64,000 nucleotides of DNA from Heterostelium album PN500 (Eukaryota > Evosea > Eumycetozoa > Acytosteliales > Acytosteliaceae): positions 433,941-497,940 of the forward strand of contig NW_008805103.1 of NCBI RefSeq assembly GCF_000004825.1. Direction: 5' to 3'. Positions 21,324 through 34,936 of this stretch are shown here, one piece after another. The translations under genes and the position numbers were made by a program. Below the pieces are notes generated by a model. That model did not search any database. It was not told where the DNA came from and was given only the letters and a program-made list of their open reading frames with translations. Within the stretch, counting starts at the first letter, position 1. Each line of letters opens with the position of its first letter.

Positions 21324-23184
21324 ATGTCGAATAATGATAAATTAAAAAAAGAAAAAAAGGGTGATGGCGGTGGAGATAGTAGTCAATCATCGGTGTTAAA
21401 AACAAGTTTGTCAGGTGCATTCTATCTGATTGGATTGCAGATGTCCAGTCGTCTGTTTACTTTTCTCTTGAATACATGGATGGTTACTGCGGTTGACAAC
21501 GATGTTCTCGGTGTGTTCTCTATCAAATATATGTTGTTGTCATCAATGATTTTGTTTTTGTCGCGTGAGGCGATACGACGTACTTGCATTCGTGTGGCTT
21601 TGAACGACTACACCACCCTGCAGCGACTGATAAATCTTTCTTGGATGATCATACCCACCGGATTGTTGCTATCGTTCGGAATGGAACGATTGTTCACTCA
21701 TTGGAGCACACCCGAAGAGCTGGCACTGGAGAACTATCAGCTTGGCGTGTACCTCTTCACTCTCGCCTCTTTGCTCGAACTCCTAAGTGAACCTGTCTAC
21801 ATTCTCACTCAAAACATGTTGCTATTCAAAGTTAGAACATTCGTCGAGGGTTCTGCATTGTTTTTAAAAGCTGTTTCAACATACTACTATGTTGTTATTA
21901 AAGATGTTTGTATCATTAAAATAACTATATATATGTGTATGTTATTAACAATTTAAAATTTATAGGATGGATTAAAAGGATTTGGATATGCACAGATTAT
22001 ATATTCTTTGACATTGGTAATTGGATACTATGGTAATTTCATTATTACAATCTATCAAGATACGAACAAACAAGATGATAAATCAATTCAAATTAGATCT
22101 TTAAATCAACTCTTACCAAAACCAATTAAGAACGAGTAGGTAGTTACTTTATATCCATTCAATTAATGAATAGATAACTAATCGGTATTTATCAAACTAT
22201 AGTTCATTTATTAGTGCAGATTTATATAAATTAACAGGATTATATACATGGCAATCGATTCAAAAACTATTGTTAACAGAAGGTGAGAAGTTTGTATTGT
22301 ATTTCTCAGAGAATCTCACCAGTCAAGCTATATTCTCGGTGGTTTCCAATCTTGGATCGCTGATTGCCAGATTCTTTTTCCAACCGATTGAAGAGTCTTG
22401 CTTCTCAATGTTTCCAAAGCTCTTTGGTGAGTCTACTCGTCGTCAAGATTGGTCGGACGGCTCGAAAGTATTGACAATGTTAATGAAGCTGATGATCATT
22501 ATCGCACTGATATTCGCTGCATTTGGACCAGCTTATTCTGAACTACTGTTGAACATTCTCTATAAGAACAAATTCGCAGAATCCAATGCTTCCAATGTAC
22601 TAGGTGTCTATTGTTTGTATGTTGGCTTCATGGCTGTAAACGGTGTCTCAGAAGCATTTGTACATAGCGTTTCAAAAGCAGATCAACTTAAAACACTCAA
22701 TTGGATTCTAATTGTTATTGGATTCATCTATTTAACCGCAACATTTATCCTATCAAAACTCTACGGAACCATCGGTATTATCTTGGCAAATTGTTTAAGT
22801 AAGTAAATAGTAGCTATTATAATTACATTAAGAAAGTTTGTACTAATTATACTATTATAAAATTAATAATATTTAGATATGTTTACAAGAATATTATATA
22901 GTATTTATTTTATGAATCAATTCTTTAAGGGTATTAATGAGTTTTCGATTCGATCTATGTTCCCAAAGATGTCTGTTATCATTATCTATCTATTGTCATT
23001 CGTAGTGACGAATGTATCGAGAATTTACTTTGGCCAAAATCAAACATCGCTATTTGCAGTTCCAACTCTTATTCACATAGGTATTGGTGCTACTTGTTTC
23101 TTAGTTGTCATCATATCATTGTATTTCACAGAGCGATCTACCTTTAGAGATATAAAGAAAGTATTAAGAAACAAACAACAATAA
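21324..23184 (+). CDS. rft1: RFT1, ER lipid-linked oligosaccharide flippase-pathway protein
   Basis: Exons 21324-21905, 21966-22135, 22203-22798 and 22877-23184 join to 551 aa. Multi-pass membrane protein of the RFT1 family, needed for Man5GlcNAc2-PP-dolichol to enter the ER lumen during N-glycosylation. Family motifs seen: the first helix region (SGAFYLIGLQMSSRLFTFLLNTW), REAIRRTCIR in the first loop, GFGYAQIIYS in exon 2 and EGEKFVLYFSENLT in exon 3. The next segment, NLGSLIARFFFQPIEESCFSMFPKLF, is the most conserved block. About 12 membrane helices are expected for the family, and hydrophobic segments are spaced accordingly. The start ATG at 21324 precedes a Lys-rich hydrophilic leader. 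Exon 2's donor (GTAGGT) sits right before an in-frame TAG, which is removed with the intron. Confidence 0.93.
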
Positions 23185-23265
23185 AAAAAACACTATATAA
23201 ATAAATAATATTGTTATAATAATATAATAATAGATCATTTATTATTTATTTTTTGTTTATTATTA

Positions 23266-24799
23266 TTAAGATACTAATACAGACATATTAGTGTAATCAT
23301 GTAACATTGGATTGAAATTTGATTTCGTTTGAGTTTTACCAATGTCAGGCTTGGCGTATATCTTTAGAAAGTCTTTTTGTTTGTAGGATTTGACTTGTGA
23401 GGCATCAAAGTTGTCTCTTGATTGGTTGGTGCGAATGTACATCGAGTGAAGATCACTCCAGTTGGTGGGGAAGAAGATATCGCAACTTCCGGGCGCTGGT
23501 GTTGTGATGTCGTCGTGGTCGATCGATTCATAGCCGCTATTCGGTTGGTTCGGGTGTATCGGCATCTTCTCTTGTACGGTCGGTGCATTCTCGCCTTTCA
23601 CCAACGACGGAATAAAGTCAAAGTCGGCCAACACCAAATGATGCTTCGGGAAGTAGAGTGAGAGAATCTGGAACATCTTCATGCATACGGTAGGCACGAA
23701 TATCGAACGATCGCCAGCAAAGAAGTTCTTGAGCGTCTCGTAGATCTGAGTCAATCCCATCGATGTTTGACCGCCCCACTGCTGTTGATCCATCGCGAGA
23801 TACTCTTTGATAATGGGGTCTTGCAGTCGTTGAAGATCCTCTATGTGCAGATCGGTGGAACCACGCGGAGTCATGACAAACGACTCAAAGATACCGTCGG
23901 AGTTTACGACGATTTTGTCGTGTGGAAGATTATCAATGACCTCTGTCATCAAGATGAAACATTCGTCATCTTCGCGCTTGTGTGTCCAATTGAAAATCGA
24001 TGTGTTGTAGACTTGTACTTTGATGTTTGGATGTTCAACTTTGATACGCTCCAACTGCTTCACCGCTAGCAATCTACTGATTTCAATGATTGTGTATTGC
24101 GCTGTTGCATATAAATTGGGATGCTGATCTCTAAGAAAATTAAGTATACACAGAGCATTCGTACCAGAACCTGCACCAACCTCAAAGATCTTCAATGGTT
24201 TCTTTTCTTGTTTCATCTTACTATTATTATACTTTTCAATGATATATCTACCAATTGCATTTGAATAATATGGCTAAAAAAAGTATAAATGATTAGCAAT
24301 TAAAAGTTTACTTGTACAAGAAATGTAGAATGAATGATTTAGTTACCTGAAATATCTCTACAGGAGTAAACCAAGAATGTTGTGAATCTTTATATAGCTC
24401 TGAAAGATAAATAAGATAATCTTTTCTGTTTTTCAATGTGTTCAACTCTTTGAATCTTGATTTATCGATTGATGTGATAACTTCTTTGCTTGTAAAGTAA
24501 CCATATTCTTTATTATAAAGTGAATCTTGTATGAAATCTCTCATCAACTGTTTCTTTGATGTGAAATTGACTTTAACATTCTTGTTATTTTCTGGTATAT
24601 GTATTTCTTCTTGTTTCTGTAGTCTTGATCTAAGTTTTGGGTTGATATTATATGACGAATTTGATGGTGATGGTGGTTTATTTGATTTATATCTGTAAAA
24701 TGTTGAAGATGATGATGATGATGTAAACTGTGTATATATACTCTTTGTCGTATTCACTCTACTACTTGTAGATAGTGACGAACTAAAAAGAGAATACAT
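23266..24799 (-). CDS. MidA/NDUFAF7-family (DUF185) mitochondrial methyltransferase
   Basis: Two exons, 24799-24347 and 24273-23266, encode 486 aa. The N-terminus is Ser/Thr/Arg-rich without acids for about 50 residues, a good mitochondrial presequence. Then follows an NDUFAF7-like entry (MRDFIQDSLYNKEYGYFTS) and, in exon 2, the SAM-binding glycine loop FEVGAGSGTNA. The EVIDNLPHDKI segment is the DUF185 equivalent of the E-x-x-D-N/A-x-P motif. Family members methylate an arginine of a complex I subunit during assembly (NDUFAF7) or are uncharacterised relatives. This one lacks the usual GDF-TSPE loop of canonical MidA, so it is probably the divergent branch rather than D. discoideum midA itself. 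The substrate is unknown. Confidence 0.82.
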
Positions 24800-25041
24800 T
24801 ATAGATAAATATAATATATCAAAGTAAAGGCAGATCACACAAACAACACAATGAAAAATCAATCACTAAGTAATTCTACCCCACAACCCAAAAATGGAAA
24901 AATGTGTTAAAAATTATTTTGTTTGAAAAACGAAATTGATCAAGTTGTTTGTATGTCTTTTTAAAACATCAATGAACAAGTAATATCTAAAAATATTTAT
25001 GATTGTTAATGTAAAACTATATCTTTTTTTTTATTGGGTTG

Positions 25042-28000
25042 CTAAGATTCATCGGCATCGTCATAGTGAATATTGTCTTCAACTATCTGGTCGTTTTCAT
25101 CGTCACCACTGATCATTTCAAAGAGATCTCTCTTGATGAATTGATCTTTGTATTGGTTCAATATATTTACAATCTCTAAAAACGATGGACGTTCACTTGG
25201 CTCGCCAGCCCAGCATCGAGTGATCAACTTTCGCAGCCAGAGTGGACAGTCGTCGGGCAGCGAAGGTCTGAGGTTCTCGTAGGCCGACTTGGCAGCTGCC
25301 GTAACACCTTCCAGGTTTTCAAACGGTACCTTTCCAGTGTAGATCTCGTAGATCACCAAGCCAAACGAGTAGACATCGACTTTCTCACAGTAGTTCTTCA
25401 TGCCTTTGGTGATTTCGGGTGGTCGCCAACGTGGATTGCATATGCCGGCCAGTGTCATCTCCTCTTCGATCTGCTTGGACAGTCCGAAATCAGAGATCTT
25501 TATATTCTGGAATTCGTCCAACAATATGTTTTTGCTGGTCAGATCACGATGTAACATTGGTGGTGACAACGAATGGAGGTGTGACATTCCAATGGCGAGA
25601 TCACGCATCATCTTGAACATCATAGTCTTGTCCAAATTGCAATGCTTTGAATGTAGAACATCGTACAACGATCCACCACTCATATACTCAGTTATGATAC
25701 AAGGTGGATTAGTTACAATACCCATAAACATAACAACATTTGGATGATGTGATTTACTAAATAAACAACAACAACAATATAATTTTATGTTAATATCATA
25801 TCTCCTTCGCAATTGAAAATAAACAATTCTTACATTAAATTTGAAACTTCTCTTAAAAAGAATTTCTCGGTGATATTTGGATTCTTTAACTTTTTGATTG
25901 CAACCTTGTAGCCATTCCATTCGCCAAGCCAAACCTTTGCAAAACTGCCTTCACCTATCTTCTCACCGAATTGTAAATCATTAAACTCTACAATGTAATC
26001 ACGTTTCTGTAGGAACTCCAAGATCTCATCGTATTTCTCTCTTCTTTTTCTTTCTCTTTCAATCTCTTGATCTTGATCTAATGTCTATTAAAAATAAACG
26101 GGAAATAAGAAATAAAATATAATGAAATAAAGTTAATAAAACTATTATTATTTGACGAGTTAAGAAGGAGAGGTTTGAAAATTCTACAAACATAACGTAC
26201 CCAGAGAGAACCTCTTGCTAATGCCGAAAAGAATATCTTGCCATCCAAATGGTAGAAGATTCTCAATATCTCTGTAAAGTCTGGTCTTGACTCGGAATTG
26301 GGTGACCAACAGCGATTGATCAATTTACGAATGATCAGTGGACATCTCATTGGAATCTTTGGTCTCAAATTCTCAAATGATACTTTAACAGCAACTGTTG
26401 TTCCATCATTAAACTAAAATAGTAAATAAATAAAATGATGATATTAATATAAATATAAATAAATTAGAAACGTAATGGTTGGTTATCTTTGTCTTTACCT
26501 TTTTAAATGGAATGGTATTTGTAAATAATGTCCACAAGATGAGCGAGAATGAATATACATCTACTTTGGTGGTGATCGCCTGTGACTTGATTATTTCCGG
26601 TGCACGATAACGCGGATCGATGGCAGGATCGTTTGGATCTGAAGAGTTGTACTTGATTCCACCGACTTTGACATTGCCAAGCTTATCAACATAGATTGAG
26701 TCGATAGTCAAGTTACCATGAATGATTTCCATTGAATGAAGATGATTCATTGCAGCTGCCAACTCCTTACCGATCTTTAAGAACATTGGCATCTCAATCT
26801 TTACACCATCTTTTATCAGCAGATCATACAAAGTAGTACCCTCCATATACTCTAACAACAGACATTGATGTGGTTGCACTGTATATCCAATTCCAACCAT
26901 TACATTATAATGATTGATACCCCTATATATATTTATTGTTATTATTAAACTTATTATTAGTTTATCTGTTTTGTGGTCGTGCGTTCAATCTGTGAGTTAC
27001 AGTACTACTTACAATATATATTTCATACTCTCTTCTTTTGAGAGATCATTAGATTGACCAGGTTGTGGTTGTTTATATTGTTTCAATGCAAAACGAGTTT
27101 CTCTCCACATTACCTCCCAAATAACTGAATGTTTACCTTCACCCAACTTTCTCTTTATAGTATATTCTTGATAATCAATAGGTTCTTTTTGTTTAAATGC
27201 TATAACATTGATTGATTGATAAACAGTTGTGTTTGATTAATATTCATTGTTAAAAGAAGATAAGGTATGTAAGATAACATAAAACATTAACATACCTAAT
27301 GCAAATTGATATTGATCGAGCTTTGTTTTTTCAACTTCAAACTCTGATATAGTATCATCAAAGAAGTTGGTGATAGACGAACTCGATTGATTGATACCGT
27401 TGCTATTGGTAATGTTGTTATTGTTGTTACTATTGATTTGTGAGGTGTTGAGTCGTCGTGGTGAAGTATGTACGGCAGCTCTAATCTCGAGTGGACGTAA
27501 CTCCAATTTCAATTCCTGTGAAAACTTTTTACTTGATGGCGAATTGAATCCAGTTCCGCTACAACCGATACCGCAGCTACACGACGACGACGTATTGTTG
27601 GTCCACTCGCGATGCAGACTACTCGAACTATTGGTTACATTGGTCCAATCTCTCCAATCACGAGTACGAGGTGAAGTCGACGATCTGTTACTTCCACAAC
27701 TACTGTGCATATGACCAACATGTTGGCTGTGATGATGATGCTGCTGATGACTTGCACTATGACCAATACTACTTCCACTTGTACTATGTGTAATACCATT
27801 ACTATTGCTATTGTTATTGTTGTTGTTATTATTATTGTTACCGAAATTTGATTGTGTTGATAAAAGCGATAATAAATTCTCCAAGTTGTTTATATCAATT
27901 TCCAACTTTTTTTTTTTTTTTTTTTAAAGAAAAGTTAGTTAATCATCATTGTAATTAAGTTTGTTTAATTGATAATGTTTACCTTTTTACATTGTTTTTC

Positions 28001-29641
28001 TAATTTTGGTTTACTTTCATTGTTGTTGTCGTTGTTATCTTCATCGTCTTCGTCATCAGAGAGGTATTGTACTTCGGTGTAACCTTCATCGAGTAGTGAC
28101 ATTTGTTGTTTCAGCTTTACATGTTTGAGTTTCATAGATTCCAAATCTTTCTTGTGAACTCTAATCTTCTCCATCACCTTGATATCTGATGCGATCGGAT
28201 TGTCTTCACTACTACGTCTTATCGATCTAAAGTCGAGTGGTGTCATCAAAGGTTTGGTAGGTACAGACGATCTTCTTTTTCTAATTACATAGCTAATATT
28301 GTTATTATTGATTATATTATTATTGTTATTGTTATTCTCGGAATTTAAACTTGTATTACTTTCAGTTGAATTACTACTATTATTATTGTTGATGTTGATA
28401 TTGCTGTTCTTTTTAGGTGATGTCGGTGGTGAAAGTGAAAATGTAGTGCAATTGGTAATCGGAATAAAGTTTGAACTTGAATTAAGTCTACCACTTGTTG
28501 TTGTTTTGGTGGGTGAAGTATTAAAATGTGTGTTGTTGTTGTTGTTGGTGGTGGTTGTTGTTGTTGGTGTGCTCGTGCGATTCATTTGTGGTGGCGATGT
28601 CGGTGTGTTTGTGGGTGACAATCGTAGGAGATCGTTGAGTGTCGGTGAGAGTCGTAGCTGTTGTTGTTGCGTCAGCAGTGGTGTATTCTGCATCGCTGTA
28701 ATTGCCGATTGTATAACGCTGAAATGATTATTACTATTGTTAATGTTGTTGTTGTTGAAACTACTACCATATAAACTACCTTCAAAAATATTATTTATAC
28801 TACTGGTTCCTGTGCAGTTTGACATTAAGCTGTTGCTTCTACTTCGATTGGCGACACCGGTGTAACGTCGTTTTTCACGCTCTGATTCCACATCGTCGGT
28901 GAATACCAGCATCTCATCGAAATCCTCTGCACACTCATCAATATCACTGCTGCTACTGCTGCTGTCGTCGTTCATTCCATTGTTTGTATGGCCAACACCA
29001 CATACACTAAAGTTCTCTTCCATCCAACTATCGCCATTCTCCCTCGATGACAAATGATTCAAATGATGAAGACTAACATTCCCACTGTTTAACAAAATGT
29101 TACTATTACTATTTTGCTCGGCAACCGAAGTACTTGTTGTAGGACAACAACAATCACCACTATTTTCATTGTCAGACAAGTAAAGTGGATATTCATCGTT
29201 AATATTGTTGGATTGATGTTGTTGTTGTTGTTGCTGGTGAGTATGTATGCTACAGATTGTTTTTGTGTTGATTGTAATGGGATGGTTGTTTATGGTACAG
29301 GTTGAAGTAGTGGTAGCAGTGTCTTGTTGTTGTTGTTGTAAAAGCATAAATGATGAAGTTGTAGAAATAGTGGTAGTTGCCAGACCGATATCATCGCTCC
29401 GCAGATGATGATTCTCAGTGGCAGCAACAGCCAGCAGTTGTTTATTGTTCGTAGTTAAAATAGAGGCAGATGTCAACGACGAGTCTGAAGTAACGGTAGC
29501 CATATTCGTTGTTGAGGGTATCGACGATGTTGTCGCAGTTGACGATGTACTATTATTGATATTATTTGATTGTATTGGTTGTGGTGGTGACGATATTGTT
29601 GTTGATGGTAAATCGATCACTGTTTGTTGTTGAATTAACAT
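25042..29641 (-). CDS. Zak-like protein: pseudokinase plus TKL-type kinase
   Basis: Seven exons by phase: 29641-27983, 27905-27296, 27199-27013, 26922-26499, 26413-26201, 26084-25834 and 25756-25042, giving 1352 aa. The first 750 residues are Ser/Thr/Asn/Gln-rich disorder. A pseudokinase follows (about 760-1020): it keeps the Gly loop (GEGKHSVIWEV) and the ALK lysine, but HRD is replaced by HGN and DFG by VGG. The C-terminal kinase (about 1060-1320) is complete: GEGSFAKVWLGEW, VAIKK, HRDLTSKN, DFGLS, RWRPPE and a conserved CW-x-x-x-P-x-x-RPSF end. Pseudokinase-then-kinase is the layout of dictyostelid Zak1/Zak2 (cAMP-responsive kinases upstream of GSK3). HRDLTSKN with a TKL-type core allows Ser/Thr or dual specificity. 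The pseudokinase probably regulates, as in JAKs. Assignment to Zak1 or Zak2 is not possible by eye. Confidence 0.85.
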
Positions 29642-29996
29642 TCTCGAAAATGAATAAAAAAGATGTAAAACTCTGATTTGATTTATAAATAGAAAGATGG
29701 AAAACTAACTTTAACTACCACTTTCAAAACTCTCTTTTGGAATTTTTACTTTAATTTTACTGTATATTAAATATTTGTTTGATTGGTTGGTTGGTCGCTA
29801 GATTATATTCCTATACATTTGTTTGAATTTACTATTTTATTTTTTATTTATTTTTTTAATGATAAAATTAATATTAATATTTATTTATAATAAAAATAAT
29901 TATATCTATATATATTAACATATATAAATTTAGGGAAGTGAATATGGAGGTGGAAGTGGAAGTGGAATAAGAAGTGACAGATTTATATTATTATTA

Positions 29997-30027
<31 letters not shown>

Positions 30028-31840
30028 TAATATTGTATGATAAATACTATTATTATATTATGATTGTAGTTATTGCGCTTGACTGAGTTGGTTATTATAA
30101 TTATTGGATGATGATTATTTTAAATAAATAAATAATAATTTCTGTGTGACTGACGCCGATTTTAACTTTGTTAAGAGGGAAGAGGAGGGAAAAACAAATA
30201 ATATTTAAACAGAAATATGCAACAGTCAATCAAACTGCTGTTGGTTTGTTTTGTTTTGCTAATTGATTGATGTGTGATCTATTATAAAAATAATAAATAT
30301 GTTGATTGAGTGAGTGTTTTGTTTTTATCACAAAAAGTAATAAAATCGAAAATAAATGTTTGTCACAAAAAAATCAAACCTAAACCTTTTTTTTTATTTT
30401 TTTTTTTGCAGATATTATTTAAAAAATTTGATCCCACCGCAAAAATAATAATAATAATAATTGTTTATTATTAGTTCTCACAGTATGGTATGATGATGAT
30501 GTGATGAAAGTGTCATTTGAAGTGGATTGGTAATTGTATCTATTTTTGATACTATGTGATATCACTAAATTTAAAATAAATATGATATGTCGACCAACCA
30601 CACACATATATATGAAATTGATTATATCAAAAACTAATTCTGTCCTACAAACAAAATAAATGATTGATTGATTGATGTTCCTGTGGAATAATTCTAATAA
30701 TAATTAGATAAGTAAGAATGAAGGAGAAAAAGAATGTTTTTTTTTTGTTTTGTTTTGTTTTACTTTTTTTGTATAAGTTCAAAATAATATTATAGAAAGT
30801 TACTAATTGTATGTTTTGAACGTAAAATTTTTAATAATGTATTATTTATTTTATTTTTCTTTTCTTTACAATTCCTTGGAAAATATTTCAAAGCATTTTA
30901 AATTTATTAATCATTTGTTTATTTACATAATTTTGTTGACCCATTTAATCTTATAGGATGTTTGCAACAACAAAATTTTGAAAAAAAAAAAACAAAAAAT
31001 GTTTGAAAAAAATTAATTCTTTTCCCACTATTTTTCAAATAAAAAAAATAGTTTTTTTGAAAAATTTGATTATCAGTAGCGAATAATTGGAACTCGTAGC
31101 CCATTCCCTCTGTTTGTTTGTTGTTTAATGATGACGAACCAAGTGAACTAAAATTGTTTGCAGACGGTCCAACCTCAAAATATTTTATTTTTTTTGTTTT
31201 TATGTTAAACTTTTTTTTTTTTTACAATCTCAGATATCTGATTGATTCCCAATTCAAATATTGGTTTCAATAATTTTTTATTCGTATTTGGTGTTTTTTT
31301 TTTTCATAGCCTTTAAAAGGTATTAAATTTTTTTTATCTTTTAACCCTTCTGGTTTGTGGATAGATTTTTTTATTTTCTATTGTTTTTTTTTTGTTGTTG
31401 TTTTGTTGAAATAATCTCATTCAGAGCGAAGTTGAAACATTCGTCATTCTATTGATGGTTTTAAAATTATGATAAAACATTGAAAAAGCTGCAAATATGG
31501 TAATGTTTAAAATAATCTCTGTTTAATTTTGACCAAAAAAAAAAAAAAAACATAGTTCTATCTTGAAGGAAGATTAAAATGTTGTATATAAATAAATTCG
31601 AAACTGTTCAGATTTTCCATTATGAGATATTATAACTATTTTCCAAAAGAAACTAAATATCATCAACAAATGTATTTTTAATATTTTATAAATAAAAATT
31701 TGTTTTATGAAGAATAAATGGAATAGTTTAAAATAAATAATCATATCTATACACTCATAAAGAAGAAAAATAGTATATAAAAATAAATATTATGTAAAAT
31801 CAAAACAAATGATTTATTTGTTATTCAACGATTGAGATTT
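29642..31840. other. 2.2-kb AT-rich intergenic region
   Basis: Long promoter side of the Zak-like kinase plus the 3' flank of the RING gene. It contains (ATT)n near 30000, repeated GATT/TTGATT motifs and many A/T homopolymers. Short minus-strand frames near 30420 and 30920 are low complexity. No tRNA boxes or conserved coding segments were seen. It is large for this compact genome, so a complex promoter is possible. Confidence 0.5.
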
Positions 31841-34705
31841 TTAACGCTTTCTTAATCTTTTCAAGGTGGTGCTGTTTCCACTTTTAGTGCTACTGTCACT
31901 GTTGACTAGGAAATCTTCATCCTCAGAGCTAGGGTTATCTTTTCTCTTTGATAAAAAGACTTCATCGTCAGAGTCCAAACTGTCTTCACCTTCTTCGGAA
32001 GATATATCTTTAACCTTCTTTTCCTTCTTTTTCTTTTGTTCTAACTTTTGATCTTCTTCTTCTTCCACATCACTGTCATCTTCTGAAGAAATGGCCATCT
32101 CTTCTTCTTCACTTTCATTTTCATCGTCAGAAATCAATGAAATAGGTGAACTGTCAGAGTCTGGTTTAACTTGGGCATTTGCTTGACGTCTGCTTCTGCC
32201 ATTGGCTGGAAATTCATTGAGTTCCGGGTAGAGATCATCACCCTCCAGACACCAATCACAATCGCCACAACCACCACAGTCACCGTTATGAGCGAGATGT
32301 TTCTCCAGTTCCGAATCTGATGCACTGTCTTCGATAGCCTCCTCTTCGTACTCGTCAATGTATGAATCGTGTTCGTCATCAATGTCCTCACCATCCAAAA
32401 GATCCAAATCATTGAGATCGACAACATCGTCATCGTCTTCATCCTCCTCTGCATAGTGTCTGTCTACATCGAATGCAATATCCAAAGATTCATCGAGATT
32501 GATTGGATTGTTGGCTGTACTCTGTGCTACCAGTGGTCGTCTTACCGCTCTTAGAGTGAAAAGTCTACCACCCAAATGTCTAACATTTGCACCAGGGAAA
32601 TAGGAGGCAAGATTGAAACTTGCATCTGCATCGTCTTGGTCAGAGTCATCGTCGATGAAATCATCGATCGAATCGTCAGAATCATAGTCGTCATCGTCGT
32701 CGTCATCAAATTCAAATTCCTCATCTTCATCGCCATACTCGTAGCCAATCAGTCTCTCCAACTCCTCAGGCGAATACTCTGCCTTTTGTTCCTTGTTCGC
32801 TACTCTAACAACATTCTTACCCTTTCCAGTTTGAACTTTCTAAATTAATATTAATATTAATATATTAGTTAGTTATTCATTTTGAAGTTCAATTGATATT
32901 TATAAATTTAATTTAAAATAAAATAATATTTTAATATTAAACGCTGATAGCTTACTCTTATTGTTTTAAATTTATTTTTACATAGTGGACAACTGTTGGT
33001 TTGTTTGCTCCACTCGTGGATACAATCAAAACAAAAAGTGTGTTCACATCCATCGATCTTTGCCTCCGCAGTATATTTATCGACACAAATAATACATTGT
33101 CTAGCTTCCTCTTCTTCCTTCTTCTTTCTTTCTTTCTCAACTTCCTCCTCCTTTTTCTTTTTCAACTCCTCCTCTTCTTTTTTTTTCTTTTCCTCCGCTT
33201 CCTTTTGATAATTACTATTATAATTTCTATTTTTATTTTTGGTTATGTTACCATTATTATTATTATTATTATTACTATTATTATTTATTTTATTTTCTTT
33301 TTCTTTTTTATCTTTTTTCTTTTTTCTTTTTCTAAAATATTATTTATTTTTATTATTTTTTATTTTTATTTTCTTTTTCTTTATTTTCTTTATTATTATT
33401 ATTGTTGTTGTAGTTTGAATTTGTAGTTGTTGTTGTGGTTGTTGTAGTTGTAGTATTTGATTTATAATTTCTATTATTTCTCTTAAGATTACCATTATCA
33501 GAATTATTATTTATAGTTTCCATTTCTTTTGAAGATTTTCCAGAATTTGAATTATTATTATTATCTATTTGTTGGATTGTTGGTTTTGTTGAAATGGATG
33601 GTTGATTATTGTTATTTTTGGTTTTGTTATTGTGTTTCTGGTGACCGTTATTCTTAATTGTTTCACCATTTTCTAATGGGGATTCTAATAATCGATTTGC
33701 AGGAACTTCTGATTTCCCAGCTATACCGCCACTCTCACTTGAATTTAAATTTGAATTTGAATTTGAATCCACTTTACTTTTCTTATTCCTTTTCTTTTTG
33801 ATTTATTATTATTATTATTGTCATCATTCTCAGTAACGTTACCATTACTATTACCATTTTCATCATCGCCATCATGATTATCACCATCGTCATCAATATT
33901 TTTATTATTTTTATTATTATTATTATTATTATGTTTGTTGCTGTTGTTGACTTTTGACTTTTCTTTATGTTTACTATTATCTTGTACTTTTAATTTCTTT
34001 GGTTGCTCTTGTTGTTGTTGTTGTTGCTGAAGTTCGGATCTTGATTTATCTTTGTTTTTTTTTTTTTTTCTTTGATGATGACTTTTCATTTGATTGACTG
34101 TTGTTATCTTCAGAAGTATCATTATTATTATTGATATTGCTATTTGATGTCGTTGTTGTAGTGGTAGTTGTTGTCGTTGTAAATTCTATTTCTTCTTCAT
34201 CATTTCTATTTGAATGATGTTGATGATTATGTTTATGACTATTGTTATTATTATTATTTGACTTATTTCGTTTTGAAGATTCTTCACCACTATTACTAAT
34301 AGCTCTACTCGTAGTTTTTAACTTTTTCTGTCTTTCTATTTCATCCTCTAGCTCTTTCTTTCTCTGATTGTACTCTTCCTCTAGTTTCTGTCTTGCCAAC
34401 TCTAACTCTTCTATATTACTCTTTTGCTTTTGTTTCTTACTACTATTATTGCTATTACTATTATTATTATTATTATTATTGTCGTTTGATGTCAAAGTAC
34501 TTGTGCTCTTGCTTGTACTACTATTATTAATATCACCTAAGTTCTCTTGATTTTGAATATCAGGTGATTTTCTCTTCTTGTTTGAATCATTGTTGTTACT
34601 ATTATTGTTATTATTCTTATTATTTTTATTGACTACATGACTTGTTGAAGTAGCAGCGGTTTCATCATGAGATAAATGACTACCACTACTATTTCTCTTT
34701 TTCAT
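31841..34705 (-). CDS. RING-finger protein with coiled coil and acidic tail; frame broken at A-runs
   Basis: The start is ATG at 34705. The RING segment has no upstream in-frame Met of its own, so I join it to the upstream frames. The order is: a Ser/Asn-rich leader, a coiled coil (LARQKLEEEYNQRKKELEDE), Asn/Thr/Gln-rich linkers, and a Lys/Glu helix. Then comes a C3HC4 RING (CIIC, C-x-HTFCFDC, CPLC; near 33110-32965). After an intron (32955-32840) an exon of 332 residues (32839-31841) is very acidic. RING proteins of this class are E3 ubiquitin ligases, and the acidic low-complexity tail suggests a nuclear site. The frame shifts in a 15-base A run (34055-34069) and again in a K/R-coding A-rich stretch near 33785-33800. 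An acceptor-like TTTTAG near 33333 suggests another intron whose donor I cannot place. Homopolymer sequencing errors are likely. Confidence 0.6.
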
Positions 34706-34936
34706 GTTGTTGTTTAAAATAAATTTGGGAAAATGAATTAATTAAAAAATTATTGTCGAATTAATCAAATCACACGTGATATGACATACACACATATCGA
34801 GTATAAAAAAAAAAAAATTGTGAAAAATAAAATAAAATTTGAAATAAATAAAATTTTCGTTAATAGAACAATTTGTAATACCAAGAAAAACTAGTAACTC
34901 TCTAATCTTTTTTGATTTGTTTTTGATTGTTTTTTT

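Noticed and set aside
27391-27714. Plus-strand Leu/Val-rich frame of 107 codons
   Set aside because: Mirror of the poly-Asn/Ser/Gln coding of the Zak-like gene; many similar Leu/Val frames mirror Asn/Gln runs elsewhere (28299-28727, 37141-37350, 60856-61521).
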